A stretch of DNA of 64,000 bases from Klebsormidium nitens (lineage: Eukaryota; Streptophyta; Klebsormidiophyceae; Klebsormidiales; Klebsormidiaceae): NCBI GenBank assembly GCA_000708835.1, contig DF236975.1, positions 124,001-188,000 of the forward strand, written 5' to 3'. Below are positions 23,391 to 35,600 of the stretch, piece by piece (position 1 is the first letter of the stretch; every line of letters starts with the position of its first letter). Under the pieces are notes generated by a model, which was not told the origin of the DNA, did not search any database, and was given only the letters and a program-made list of their open reading frames with translations. A program made the position numbers and the translations under genes.

Positions 23391-26300
23391 ATGGCAGTTT
23401 GGACGGAGTACCTGGCTTTGGCGGTCGCCATTGCGATCCCCGTCGGAGGCGGGTTCCTAGGGTCACTCTTTAACGGGAGCCCAGACGGTGAGAGTCATTG
23501 TGCTTCTGAACACAGGACTGCCCCTTCTCTGTACTTTCAGATTTTTTGCTACAAAGTCAATCAAAAAGTTGTGCACAATCAGATTCTTTGTCTACCGCTA
23601 GTTGCAAGTCCAAACAGTCTCGGCGCCCTGCAATTTGATCAGCCCTATATTCCTTTCCTGCTCCAGAAGTGTGTCGCTCCATACCTACTGCAAATTCTGC
23701 CTAAGTTGGCTCACTCCCGCTTCTTCTTTTGAAGTTTTTCGTTCTTGTGAGCGTTTTTGAAGTTTTTCGTTCTTATGCCCGCTCACAGCAGTGGCCACTG
23801 GCCAATTTGCTTGCATTTTCCAGATGCCCCGCACAACTCAAACGTCCATCTTTCGAACTCGCAAAAGGCAAAGATCATCTGGAATTGAAATACTGCATTC
23901 TGGGACTTGCCTACAACCATATTTCTGTAGACTCGTCTGGGCTTACTTGTTGTTGTTCTGGTCTGCAGATTGGTACAAGCACCTAGACAAGCCCTCTTGG
24001 ACACCCCCGGTGAGTGCGACATCGAAGTTTCATCGACCTTCGCAAGGATCTCAAAGAGTGAACATTGGTTTTTGGTCCTCTGGGTTTGGAATGGGACGGA
24101 TTGAAGCATCAGCGGTTGAAAAAGCTGACTTGGAAACAGTGCTGGGGACAATTTCCCTCTACGCTGCGCGGCAAGGGCGGATGAAGAGAGCGGGCCGCGG
24201 CGGGCCATGCGTTTTTGGTTCTTTAGGAGTCAATGCAGTGGTTTCTAAAGGTTGTTGCTTTCGAAAGCAGTAACTCCAAGAATTGATGGGGGCTTAACGA
24301 TGCAGAGAACTTACAAAGCTTTTGGTATTGTCTGTCCGTTGGCGAGAGCGAACCCCTCCTTTCAACGTGCTCAAGCGCCCCCCCCTTTGCGTGCAGGGTT
24401 GGGTGTTCCCCGTTATGTGGACCACCTTGTACCTCTTGATGGGCATTGCCTCGTGGCTCGTGTATAAGAAAGGAGGTGAGCAATCGACTTTCGCCCTAGT
24501 TTTGAATCACCAGACAGTTCCCCCCGTCTCTTCCTTCTAACGATGCCTCTGAGGTTGCAGTCAGTTTGTCCGCAGGTCGTTCTTTCGCCAGCAGACCTCT
24601 GAGCGTTGATAGAAGCTTGTAGGCATGCCTTCAGCGACTGGACAACCTGATTAACCTACGACTCCGGTACGGCAAAAAATTCACAGTTAGATGAAGGAGT
24701 TGAAACAACGATTGCTTCGTGATGTTAGGGCCAGCTGACAGGATTCTACTAGGTGCACCAAAGTGGATCTAAGTGCTGGTAGTTTGAAACTCATAGAGTG
24801 CCTTCTCCTAAAGCTTGGCGGGTGTTCCTTCTACCTCGCAGGTTTGTTCTGCTAAATTGGTTGTTGGTCCTTTCCCTGTCAGGTTTTCAGGCGCAATCAC
24901 TCCCTCTGGGCGTCTACGCGCTGCAGCTTCTACTGAACTTCTCCTGGACTCCCCTCTTCTTCGGACTTCACCGAATGGTAAGCCGCGTTCTCGATTTACC
25001 CATCTTCGGAAATCTAGACCGTTATATTTGACCTACAAAAACTGGTCTGTTGAGAGATTGTCGCGCCAAGCATACACCTTGAGGCTCCGTCGTCTGTTTG
25101 GTGCGTTAAAGGGAGCGCTTCTCTCTAGAGGGTGGGCTCGTTTTGTCAGAATTCGTGGTTGGAGAGCGGCGACTCAGTTTCACCTCCCTAAAACCCCTAC
25201 GTCTAGAAACTTCTTCGCGTGCGGAATTGACGTCATTCCGTCGCAGCAACTCGGGCCGCTGTTTCGCTTCGCTGCACAGCCGTGATCCGTACGTCAAAGT
25301 GCGAGTCTTCTGGTCCAGTGTTGGACTTAGGTACTCAGCGGATGATCAGCAATCCTCAGTGGACTCCACAAAGCTCGTGATGATGTCATCTCCCGCGTGC
25401 GCAAGGGGTCCTGGACAGTAGGGAGCTCAGCGAAGCTCGATTCGAGTCCACGTATTGCTTTCTACGGGTTTGACAGGCAATGATCAGAAGGGTCCAGAAG
25501 TCTACCTCAGCGTGCTAGCTTCACGGAAAGGGTCGCTGGAACGATCAATGAACGCAGACGGCGCAAGCCTCAGGGGAATAGAAATTTGGCCGAAGTAATT
25601 TTTGGTCCCCGACTTGTCATACTGTGTCTGTCCGGAAGTCTCTCGTTCGAGCTCAACGGATCAGGTCGCCGTTTTGAAAGTACAGAGCAAGACTTCGCTG
25701 ACCGCCACTGACGTTCTATGGAAAGTATCTTGCTCATGTTTGACGGCACCCTGCAGGACATCGCCTTTGCTGAGATCATCGCACTGTGGCTGTCGATCGC
25801 TGCGACGATCTACCTGTTCCACAGCGTGGATCCGACGGCGGGTTATCTGTTGACCCCGTACATTGCGTGGTGAGTATTATCACTTTCCTTTGAGCACTCT
25901 CTTAGTAGCGACAAGCCCACGGATGTTTTGAACCAGGGATAATGCGTAGAAGTCTTGTTGCATTTGCCTGAGCACCCTCTAGCGACAAGCTGGTGGATGG
26001 TTCGGAAAAGGGGGTTTCAATCCAGCAGATTGCTTGAAGTTTCTATAAGGCCCGACAAAAGCCGGCCTAAGGTTTGCGATCGAGATTCGAATTCGACGAA
26101 AGAACATTGATTCCTCAGACTGCGTGCTGAGGTCACGTCGTCGTTTCTGACCTTATTCTACTTCAATTGTGGGGAGTATCCGGCGGCTGCTTCTGATTCA
26201 AAGTGACGAAGTCAATCCGGCGACCAAGTTGGCCCTTGCCAAAGGGCCTCCGTAAGCATCTCGCGGGAACGGAAACGACTTCGTCTGCTTGACCGGTTGA

Positions 26301-26699
26301 AAGCGGCATTTGATATGAGACATTCAATTGACTCTACCTTCGACGAGACGAGAGCTATTTGAGATAGCGATACGAGTTCTGTCGGAGGTGAGAAAAGCCA
26401 CTTTAAGGGTTCCCTTTTCCATTCGGAAAATGCCGAAGACGATTCAATCACAAATCTACTGTCATCGTCGATTTGGGGCGGGACAAGCCAGGCCTACGCG
26501 TTCGCCTTCTTCTCTGCTCGAGATTCGCCCTTATCCGGACGTTCTGTTGGCGATTTTAATACACGGCATGCGCGCGCTTATCTTTTGCAGGGTCACCGTC
26601 GCTGCCGCCCTCAATTGGACGATTTGGTCCATGAACCCGGGAATGAATGGAGTCGCCACGTCCGACCCTGCGTTCCGTGGCTTTGTATCTTCAAGCTAG
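23391..26699 (+). CDS. TSPO: TSPO / tryptophan-rich sensory protein (MBR family)
   Basis: Six exons with consistent phases: 23391-23487, 23969-24009 (only 41 nt), 24397-24475, 24883-24977, 25757-25869 and 26591-26699. The product is 177 residues, a normal TSPO length. Family marks: DWYKHLDKPSWTPP (the loop that usually reads WY..L.KPsW.PP), GWVFPVMWTTLYLLMG in helix 2, PLGVYALQLLLNFSWTPLFF in helix 3, and PYIAW...ALNWTIW in helices 4-5. It is a five-helix membrane protein that binds porphyrins and, in animals, cholesterol; plant forms are stress- and ABA-induced and bind heme. The start at 23391 (ATGGCAGTTTGG) leaves almost no sequence before helix 1, so the N-terminal extension of land-plant TSPOs is absent and the protein looks closer to bacterial/animal forms. 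A C-terminal tail of about 18 residues after the last tryptophan motif is variable in the family. Confidence 0.95.
23726..23780 (+). repeat. Short direct tandem duplication in TSPO intron 1
   Basis: TTTGAAGTTTTTCGTTCTT occurs twice head to tail with a period of about 28 bases. Probably replication slippage. Confidence 0.8.
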
Positions 26700-28529
26700 T
26701 CCTACTAGAATCTTGTGATTATCCGTCTCTTGTGCAAAAGAGCAGTCTGCTCACATTGAATAGACACTCTGGCAACTTGGACCGAGAGCGGCTAGTTGTG
26801 CGCATCTTGCACTGCACCAGGACCTTAGGACGACTGCTTGTAGACCTTTGAAGCGGGCATGCATCGGGTTCTGATAAGAGCACTTGGTGCAGCTGTGCCG
26901 CGGCCGTACCTGTGGTCAACTGGCAGTACGTTTCAATCTACTCTTATATGACCATTCGGCGGCAGTTTGCAAATGTTAAGAGGTTGCCAGTTTGCCGCTC
27001 CTTCAATGTCTTAGTCGAAGGGACGGCGTGGGGTCCTTACTAATTGTGCCCACATGCATGCCTCTTTCAAGGCACGGTGCAAGAACATGCGAGGTATAGC
27101 CGCCACTGTGTGCACAGCTGGGCGGCCTCGACTTTCCAGCATTATTTGTAGTGCGCGGCGCTGCTGATCGACGGTAGCAGCCAGTGCAACCGTCAGTCTT
27201 ACGTGGCATACTATATCAGTAAAGCGGTTGACGTCACCGTACAGGATGCGCTCCTTTATTGCAATTGGCGCCGCGCGCGTATGTCAGATTAAGCATGCCT
27301 TTGATCTTCCTGACTATGCTGGGTTCAATTCTACTTGAGGCCACGCGAATGTTGTCCACAAACCTTATGTCGCAATTCAACAAATCCATTCGACCCGCGG
27401 TTATCAAATTGTCCAGTTCCACGCCAGCCATGGCCGACATGGCAAACTGAAAAGGGTACTTCGGCAACAGTACATTAATGATACGGTTTGGGCTTTCGAG
27501 CGCAGCAGAATATAGATCTCAGTGCCGTATCGGCGCGGCATAGTGCGGGCACAGGTTGGACGCGCTCCCTTATAACTGGCCTTGCGCGACGCCAATGATT
27601 TGCATGCGCATTGAATCTGGGTTTGGCGGCCCTTATGAATTTGAAGCAGACTGAATTTCAAATAGTGGATCGAAATCAAGAAGATTGACGAAGTACGTAC
27701 TATCCACTGGGCTTCTACGTTCTCAACTTCACTGAACGTACACCCTAAAGTTTCTGTCTGGCAGTGGATCGGAGCTTCGCGCTTCCGGTATTCGATCGGA
27801 TCCGGCGGACTTCGCCTACGCTGAACGGAACGGGACAAGCCTTGCTGCTCGCGAAAGCAACACCGTACGATGGATGCTCATAAAGTGATCGAATGGCCAC
27901 GTTTCAGCGGGAGGAAGCCTCTCCGGACACCAGTCACCAGCAGCCAATGTACGAATCATGGCATGATCCACGCATTCGTCCGCAGAATTGACGAATCATC
28001 CTCCTCCATCGTCATTGCTCCACAGACAGGCTGCAACAGGTGAGCTGTATGACGGCGCGAGCGCTTGCCATTGGTGATCAATGCGACTCGAAACCCGTTC
28101 GCCGCGGACCTCGAGAAGGGTTTTGAACAAACACCGCGGGTTTCCGATTTGGGCTTTGTTCAAAAGCTTGGAACCAGGTTGGCCGAACAGCAAACTTTGA
28201 GCTTGAGCTTCTAAAGTGGTAGCCTGTAGGATTGAAAAAGTGTGTGGGTGAAGCTAGGCGCAGGATAGTCATGTAAGAGAAACGCTTAGAGAAACGCTCC
28301 AGCGCTAAAGAACCTGAGCAACTCAATGATGTCGTCACGCAGATTAAAAGTTCTACTAGAGAAGGACTAAAGCAGCAGGTTGGCATGTACTCACACAGCA
28401 CCATTTGAATTGCACACTGTACTTGAACAAAAGAAGCCAAGATTCTACGCTGGAAACTCTGCCACTTCCTACTAGAAACGCTTGGTATGCATATAGAGAT
28501 TGCAAAAAGGATCAAGCTGTCAGGACACC
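26700..28529. other. Intergenic stretch, nothing recognised
   Basis: Lies between the TSPO stop and the F-box-type gene. Several short frames on both strands lack family features and splice support. It presumably holds the TSPO 3' UTR and the promoter of the next gene. Confidence 0.4.
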
Positions 28530-31242
28530 ATGGCAGATTCTAGAGATGCCGCTCTGGCTTGCGGGGAGGATAGATTGGTCGGGTTGGAGGAGGTCGTTCG
28601 CGAGTGCCCCCAGATTTTGAGGATGCTGACGTGGCTCGAAGACTTTGCCAGACTTTCTGCCGTCAGCAAGTTCTTCCACCACGCATGCAAGAGGCCGGAG
28701 CTCTACAGGTACGCAGGATAAAAAAGGGCTTCCCTGAAACATACCAGAAAGAAGCGCTTCGTAAGAGCTGCCTCCGAGCTCATGCTTGTTGCCAACTTTT
28801 GCTTCCTTGACATTCAATGAGTTGATCCAGTTTAGGTGTTTACAGCGGTTGTTGGCATCATTGTTCAGTGGATCATGTCAACTGAATCAGGTCAGCAAAG
28901 TTGTGTGCATTGGTCTGGTTGGGATCGGAACGGTCCATTCCAGTCCTGTTTATATGCGGATCAGATATACCAACTGCCCACAGAATGATCTCACTTCGAG
29001 TGCGGAGTTCTAGTAGAGACTAAATGCTGCCGAACCATTCGGGTGACAGGGGCAGAAAATCAAGGTCTGTCTTTGACCAGAACGGTTCAAACGATTCTGA
29101 GGTTCTGTGCTTCTATGCCACTTGAAATGAAACCGCCGCGGCGTAAAAAAGACAGCTTCTATCGTGAGAATGAGTGCGACTCGTCTTCTGGGCTGAAAAT
29201 TCTTGACGCCCCCTCTGAACGTACTGTGGAGGCAGTCTGAGTTTCTGTAGATCTGGCTACCTATCAAGCATTCAGAATCCTTTTCGATTTTCTAGCCGCG
29301 ACTCGACTCCCTTTTAGAAATGCTTGAAGTGAGCGTTTACAAATTTCGCGTGCCTTCCACGTACAACGATCAGAAAGCGACTGCGTCTCTGTGGCGATGT
29401 TGGCGGCACGTGACTTCTGGGCGACCAGACACGACTTGCTCAGCCTTTAGGTCGCCAGAAAGGCACTCAAGTCGCAACGGCATCCTAGAACGTCAGACCG
29501 CTTCGCTGAAAAAGCTGATCCGAATCGTTTCCTTTTCCAGGACGGTCCAAATGGAGGAGCGCATCTTTAGACGGCCACTGCTCTGGCTGGCTGAACGCTG
29601 CAGCCAAACCCGGACTCTGAAAATTCTTCGGAGCTGCCGCTGCGCCGAACTCATAGCAACCGGAAAGTGCATTCTCGGCGACGCTCTTGCCGACTTCCGA
29701 AAAGCTTACTGGATCATGTCCGTCGTGCAAGAGGTCTCCGAGGCGAGGGCGGAAGCTCTAGAAACTCTTCTGAAACTCTGCGGTTCTTACTTAGAGAACT
29801 TGACAGTGAGCTACGAGTTCCCTCTGTTTCCTAATAGCCAACGGTTGGAGGGCTACTTCGGAAGGGGTCCCAACTACGGCGGTCAACCCGACAGACTCTT
29901 CCGTATCGTCAGCCGAAATTGCCCGCACTTGCAAAGTTTGGAGGTTCCAGCTAGGAGCAAAGACTTTGCGGATCCGGGCAGGCACGAGGCGTTCCTGCGG
30001 CGGAATTCCCTCTCCCGCTTCGTTATGAAAGCGTGTCCGTTTCTCGTTCGTTTCGAGGAACCGGTTGCTTCGGACGTCAGAGAACTAAGCCGGGGCTGTC
30101 CTGATCTCCGGAGTATTCACACCCCGTACTTGAGCCTTCTACGCCCGGACAGCAGGAACTACCCCCCCGGGGAAACTTTCACCAACTTGAAGCGGCTGGT
30201 TCTAGACATGTATCCTGGTCTTTGGGACGCAGCAGACCCCACGCAGAGCCCGGTCTTTCGCGAGTGCTTCGCCAGTGCCTCCGTGGAGGTGAGCCGGTGT
30301 AAATACTTCCGACGATTGCGTTGCCAGTACTGCTACGTCACGGAGCCTGAATATGCCCGGGATTCGCGTTGCGAGTGCTTCGCCAGCGACTCCGCAGAGG
30401 TGAGCTGGTGTGACTAAGAGCGGAATTGGCGTTGGGCGTGCTTCGCAAGCAATTCCGTGGAGGTGAGCGGGTGTGAATAAGTCCAGGTTCTCCGTTTCGA
30501 GTGCTTCGCCAGCGACTCCGTGGAGGTGAGCAAGTGTGAATAAGCTCGAATTTTGCATTGCGAGTGCTTCGCCAGCGACTCCGTAGAGGTGGGCCGGTGT
30601 GAATAAGGCCGGGTTTTGCATGGGTCAGGCCTACGTTACGGTAGTACCCCCGCTCTCAAGAACTGAAATGTTGAATCCAGAAAGAGTGTGCTGCGCCGTC
30701 CGTACTGGCCCCCTACTGGCCCTAAACCCAACCCCACCCGTCCCCCGGGCCGTGACTACTCAACGTAGTTTCTACTAAACATTAAAAGATACTTGCTTCG
30801 TGTGACCTTCTTGCTACGGAACGAGGAACCACTCGCGAGATCCGTTACTGTCTTCCCAAAGGATGTCACGGTTCCCTCGTAAGCAGAAAACAATCGCATT
30901 GCAGCCAGGTCTCGCTGAACTTTTGGGCTATGTAGCGAAAGTCCATCTTAGCAGTTACTCAAAGACGCGTACCTTCCTCTTCTGCAGGAAGTAGTTCTCC
31001 TCATCGATGGCGTTCACGGGATCCTTTTCTCGGAGATAGAAGTTCTATGGCTGCCGGATATGTTTCCCACCCTCCGCAGGGTTCAAATCGGGTACCATCC
31101 TCCCAGTACATGGGACCCGAACTACGACGAATACGTCGCGGAAAAGAGGGACTATTGGCAAATGATCCAGGAAATGATTTCGGAGCTAAGGCGGGAGAAA
31201 AACTTTGAGGAGATTTGCCTCGAGATTGTTCAGCCGTTCTAG
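28530..31242 (+). CDS. F-box-like protein with leucine-rich C-terminal region
   Basis: Three exons in phase: 28530-28708, 29541-30288 and 30988-31242, giving 393 residues. Residues about 16-60 look like a divergent F-box (VGLEEVVRECPQILRMLTWL, then a DFARLSAVSKFFHHACKRPE segment, then LYR). F-box proteins recruit substrates to SCF ubiquitin ligases through SKP1. The remainder has irregular leucine-rich spacing (LKILRSCRC, LETLLKLCGSYLENLTVSYE, CPHLQSLEVP, CPDLRSIHTP, FTNLKRLVLD), as in F-box/LRR proteins, and ends with a charged helix (MISELRREKNFEEICLEIVQ). The canonical first LP of an F-box is missing, so the domain call is moderate. The start ATG at 28530 has an ACCATGG context. Intron 2 carries four extra copies of the exon-2 end with its splice donor, so alternative 3' ends of exon 2 are possible. 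Confidence 0.75.
30262..30610 (+). repeat. Tandem 63-bp repeat: exon end plus 5' splice site
   Basis: Copies start at 30262 (the real exon end), 30373, 30436, 30499 and 30562; the last four are spaced exactly 63 bases, the first 111. Each carries GTGCTTCGCCAGCGACTCC-like coding sequence (Cys-Phe-Ala-Ser) followed by a donor GAG|GTGAGC or a close variant (GT at 30289, 30400, 30463, 30526 and 30589). Plus-strand copies in the intron contain stops (GTGTGAATAAG). Because 63 is a multiple of 3, the minus strand stays open across all copies. Confidence 0.95.
30728..30750 (+). repeat. Dispersed 23-bp C-rich element, copy 2
   Basis: Identical to 21654-21676. Lies in intron 2 of the F-box-like gene, directly after a CCCTAAACC motif. 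Confidence 0.7.
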
Positions 31243-32667
31243 ACGGTATGTTGTTCGGACATCGTAGGTGATGCCAGGGGCCGTTGCAGCCGTCGAAAAT
31301 CCTTACCATGATGAAGCTAAACGCTCTTGAAAGCCTGAGTATGCCAGGGCTCGATACCCCGACAACGTTTCCTTTTAAGAGTCGAACCCCAATGAGGGCT
31401 GAAGCAGTGCTTATTGCTCAACATATGTTTTTGATTATTTGTGTGTGGGGCTCACGAGAAAGAAAGATACGGGCGGCTTATCAATTTCTTTCATGTACAT
31501 TGTTTGGATCTGTTTTTATGCTGCTGATAGTATGCAGGTATCTGACTCTCTTACTTTCTGTGAGTGCATAAAATTTTGAATATCAACAGTCACGATGTGA
31601 AGCGGATGTGATACGGATTCATGCCACTGAATACGACTGCGAGTCCCCAGGGGGTATTACCAAAGTTGCAAGCTTGCGCGCCAGCGCGCTACTGTAGATG
31701 GCAACGGCCGATGGGCGGCAAGTCGCGGTCGAAACGCGCCAGCGGGCCCGGCGGCGTACGTTCGTAGCACTACAAATTCATGGCCTGCAGGCTTCTGAAC
31801 ACCCAATCAAGGCCGGCCGGGCGCCTAGGAAGTACGGGTCGGGCGGCCGCGCATGTGCGTCCACTCCGACAAGTCTAATCGTAAGCCAGATCTGCAAATT
31901 AAGCGGCGTGTGCACGTACCCGGCGTAATGCGCATGCAAACCGGGCGCTGGGCTGGATGTCAAACATGGGCGTATACGGTGTGTGCCATGTGGTCGCCCT
32001 ATAGGCTGATTGACATCATGTCTCATGTGTACGTGCATTCTGGCGAGTGACTACCAAGAAGTGCTCATCATGAAGAGGCTGCAATCTGCACAGTCGTGGT
32101 CCCTACGGCCATTTTGCCGGCACTCAGGCCACGTATCTGTTCGCCAGGCGGCATAAAAGCCGACCCTTGGCAGGCACAGACATTAATTCGGGATTCGCGC
32201 TGAGCCGGGCCAGTTTATAAGTTAATCTGCCCTTGATACCGTGTGATACTTGAGCAATGACCAGCATTCATTGTGACCGGCGCGAACCTCTTAGGCTCCA
32301 ACCAGCACATGCAATCACGCCCTGAAAACGCGTACCGCCCATGTCCGGCAAGTGTGCGATGGACTTGGCGAGCTCATGATATCATGCAAAGGTCTGTTGC
32401 GTGCGTGAAAATGACATGCGTTGAGGCGCAGCAGAGCACCTTCAACCTGCTTCGCACTTTCGAACGATCCTCCCCATTTACCCACTGACATGGCAGCAAA
32501 GGATGCGAGCGTTGACCTTGAGTGGAAACCGTAGAACGGGAGCTTTTCAGAGGAGTCAAGCAACCTGGTCAATAACTTGGGCAGCGATGAAACGACCGGT
32601 AACTGCTTGGACAACATGTGACTTGGTAATGCTAAGACGTGACCGGGCAGCCCAACAATGCTGGTCC
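31243..32667. other. Spacer between convergent genes
   Basis: The F-box-like gene and MAD2 converge here, so both 3' UTRs fall in this interval. A GC-rich section at about 31670-31860 has no recognisable coding content. Confidence 0.4.
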
Positions 32668-35600
32668 TTAGTCGCCTTCATCATCGTTCTTGTAGGCCAC
32701 CATAGCATCAACTTGATGCACCTGCAAAGGGTTAATGGCAAAAGACTCGGAATCGATGTGCGCTAGCTCTGGTCCTGCCGACTGGCCTCAGAACTAATGA
32801 CTTTTTTGGGAAAGGAAGAAATCTTGGCTCAAAGCCTGATTCAGGATCAGAAAACCGATCAGTCTGGTCCGAGAGCGCGTCTCGGACCGCACCACACGTT
32901 TCGAAGGCTTGATAACACGAGAAGGCGGAACTACATGCGAGCGTGCAGCCGTTCCCGCATCAAAGTCACCAAGTCCCGGCAGGCAGAGTTTTGCAAGGCC
33001 TTGCGCAGCTGAAACGGAACGTGCTGGTCTTCCCGAGTACGCTGCCATCCTTCCAAAAAGTCTTCGACACTATTCACATGACCAAACAAGGACTTCAATC
33101 CGGCTCCCATCTGCTTCTACCTTAACTCCGTGCACCTGAGATAGCAGGACTGCTGAACCTTTTTTCTGGTTTTACCACCTGGTCGGGAAGAGGCTAGATT
33201 ACGTTGCCGCTCACCTTGGTGCTAAAGGACCGCAGCTTGACTTCCGCGGACTTGTTTATCAAACGTGCGTCACTTTCTTCCCATGTTGACGGCACCGCTG
33301 AGTCGGCGGCTGTGTATGCTAACAAGTCGAATGTACCTACAGGAAGGTTGCTGCGGTCTATTTTCGGCGGAAAGTCAGTCTCAACCATCTCAAGAGAGCC
33401 ATTGGAATACTGGGGACCGGCTGATTGTGGATGCCGCTTAGCCATAAACGAGAATGGTTGTATCGCACCAATAAGCTTTTGCCCCGCCTTGACATCTGTA
33501 TAACAAACTGCTTATTCTAGACGGAGCGGTCATAGTTGGACGGATCTCAACGAAGCAGCTGGATCTTCACAAGGTGCCGGGTCAGAGCAACGGTAAAAAG
33601 CAATCGTGCTAGCGGAATCAACTCAATTTACAAGGAAAAAGCAAAAAGGCTTCTTCTCACAATCGTGGACTTACATGTCTCGTCGAGGAGAGGCAGGAAG
33701 GTGATGCTCGCCGTAATCTGCCTGACGATTGCCTGGATCTCGCTCATAATCTCCTTGTCGGACTTCTCTCGAGTCGTCCTGAGGTGAGAGAGGGGACAGC
33801 GCACTCGTTACAAAAGCAGCATTGGTGACAGTTGTCACAAGCTCAGTACCGCAATGAACTTTCCCACCGACGACTTCTGAGATCGGCTGACAGTACCCGC
33901 ACCGTATTTGCAATTGTCCGATATTGACCATCTTAAAATTGAATTCGGAGAGCACGACACAATGTTTGCGATGAGTGATTGGACGCCGTGAGACTGTTCA
34001 AAGATATCATAAGAGGATACAGACAGAAGTTCTGCAAAAATTGAAGAGCTTCATGGCCATCAACGCGTCTGATGCAGAAACTCAGACTTGTAGACTTTGA
34101 GCATCTTTAGTAGACAAAACGGAAGACGACAGAACGTGGACTCCCGAGCCGACGCAGGACTCAGGCTGTAGTTTTCTCAGATTGGACGGTCTGGATTGAT
34201 CGGATCCACTAATAATGACCATCAACTGGAGGGGTTAGAGTGCAGGGGAGTCCCTAGGGAGTCCGCCAAGAGTCCCTGTTCTCTGTCCTTTCGTTGAGAC
34301 GAAAACCCACTTACAAGACCCATGTTGTGTCAATCAAGATCATACTGTTGCGTTGACCTAGTGAAAACGAGTTGTTCCTTGTTTTCTTCTTGATCAGCAT
34401 CAAGACCATGATGAAATCTGACCTATCTCTGACCTATTTCCTGACCTATCTCGGGTATACACCCCTAGGTAAAATCAAGCTGTCAAGTCACTCGGTTCGC
34501 AACACCAGGGCTGAATGTTGGCAGCCAGGCGATAGCTATAGCATACTACAGATGCTTATGTTGCACAAAGCGTGGTGGATAAGTGGGATGCCTACCCTGT
34601 TTGCACTGACTCCTTGTCCGTTTCGATGTTGAAGGCCCAGCGCTCCAGGACCTCCTTGGTGGCCACGCTTGCGACCACCAGGACCAGTTTCTGCAACTTG
34701 CCTGTCAGCAGCCATTCTGCAGCAATGCAAAAACCAGACATGCTTGAGTCAGACGAGGGAATGAGGATGGGGTCAGTTAGGTGTCAGAAGCAGGAAGCAG
34801 AGAGAGGAATCTGAAAGACAAGGGGGAAAACAGTTGCTTGTGGTGTCATGAAACACGGACGCCCGATTTGAATTGAGTAATGCTTGTGACGGGACTAAGC
34901 TAAACTTGCCAACAGATTGTTAAGGTAGCTGGAGCAGACATGTCAGGGCAAGCATCACTTTGAGTGGAGCCATGTCCGCTTCTGAGGAATTGAAGCCCAA
35001 CGAAAGAGATGGCGGGAACAGTGGAGGCCTTGACATTGGAGATTGACTTCCGTGACCGAAACAACCAATATCTGGATCATTGAAGAAGAATCAACAAGAG
35101 ATGTGACGCCACGTGCCTGGCAGAAGTCACGGGGCTTGCCTGATATTTGCGAAAGCACCTGCTTAAGGTAGTCCCGCACCCTCTCATCTGTACATACGAG
35201 CATGGACAAGCCATACTTCTTGACCCTGGTGAAGTTCTCCTCGGGGTAGATACCCCGCTGGTACAGTATACTGCAAAAGCAAGCGTCATCAAAGCGGACA
35301 AAGTTCCATAAGGGTTCCTCAAATGTATGAGACCAGTCTGCTAGTAAGTACCCAAGCCAGTTTTTCAGAGTATGTCAGGTTAGAGCATCGCCAGTACTGG
35401 CCAAACCCCTTACTGTCTGTGCATTCGTTCAAGCCTCCTCAGACTCTAGCCAACTTGCCAGATGCTTTAACACTAAACCAGAAGAAAGACCTTCATGACA
35501 TGGTTGACCTCCATCGACCTGCGCCTAACTCTTGAACACTAGGATTGAAGCATTGTGTACAAAGTTGTCCGAGCTTCCGACTTTCCCTCTCCGGATCCTT

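Noticed and set aside
30262-30610. Could the regular 63-bp repeats be a CRISPR-like array?
   Set aside because: Repeats are contiguous without unique spacers, include an exon end and lie in a eukaryotic intron.
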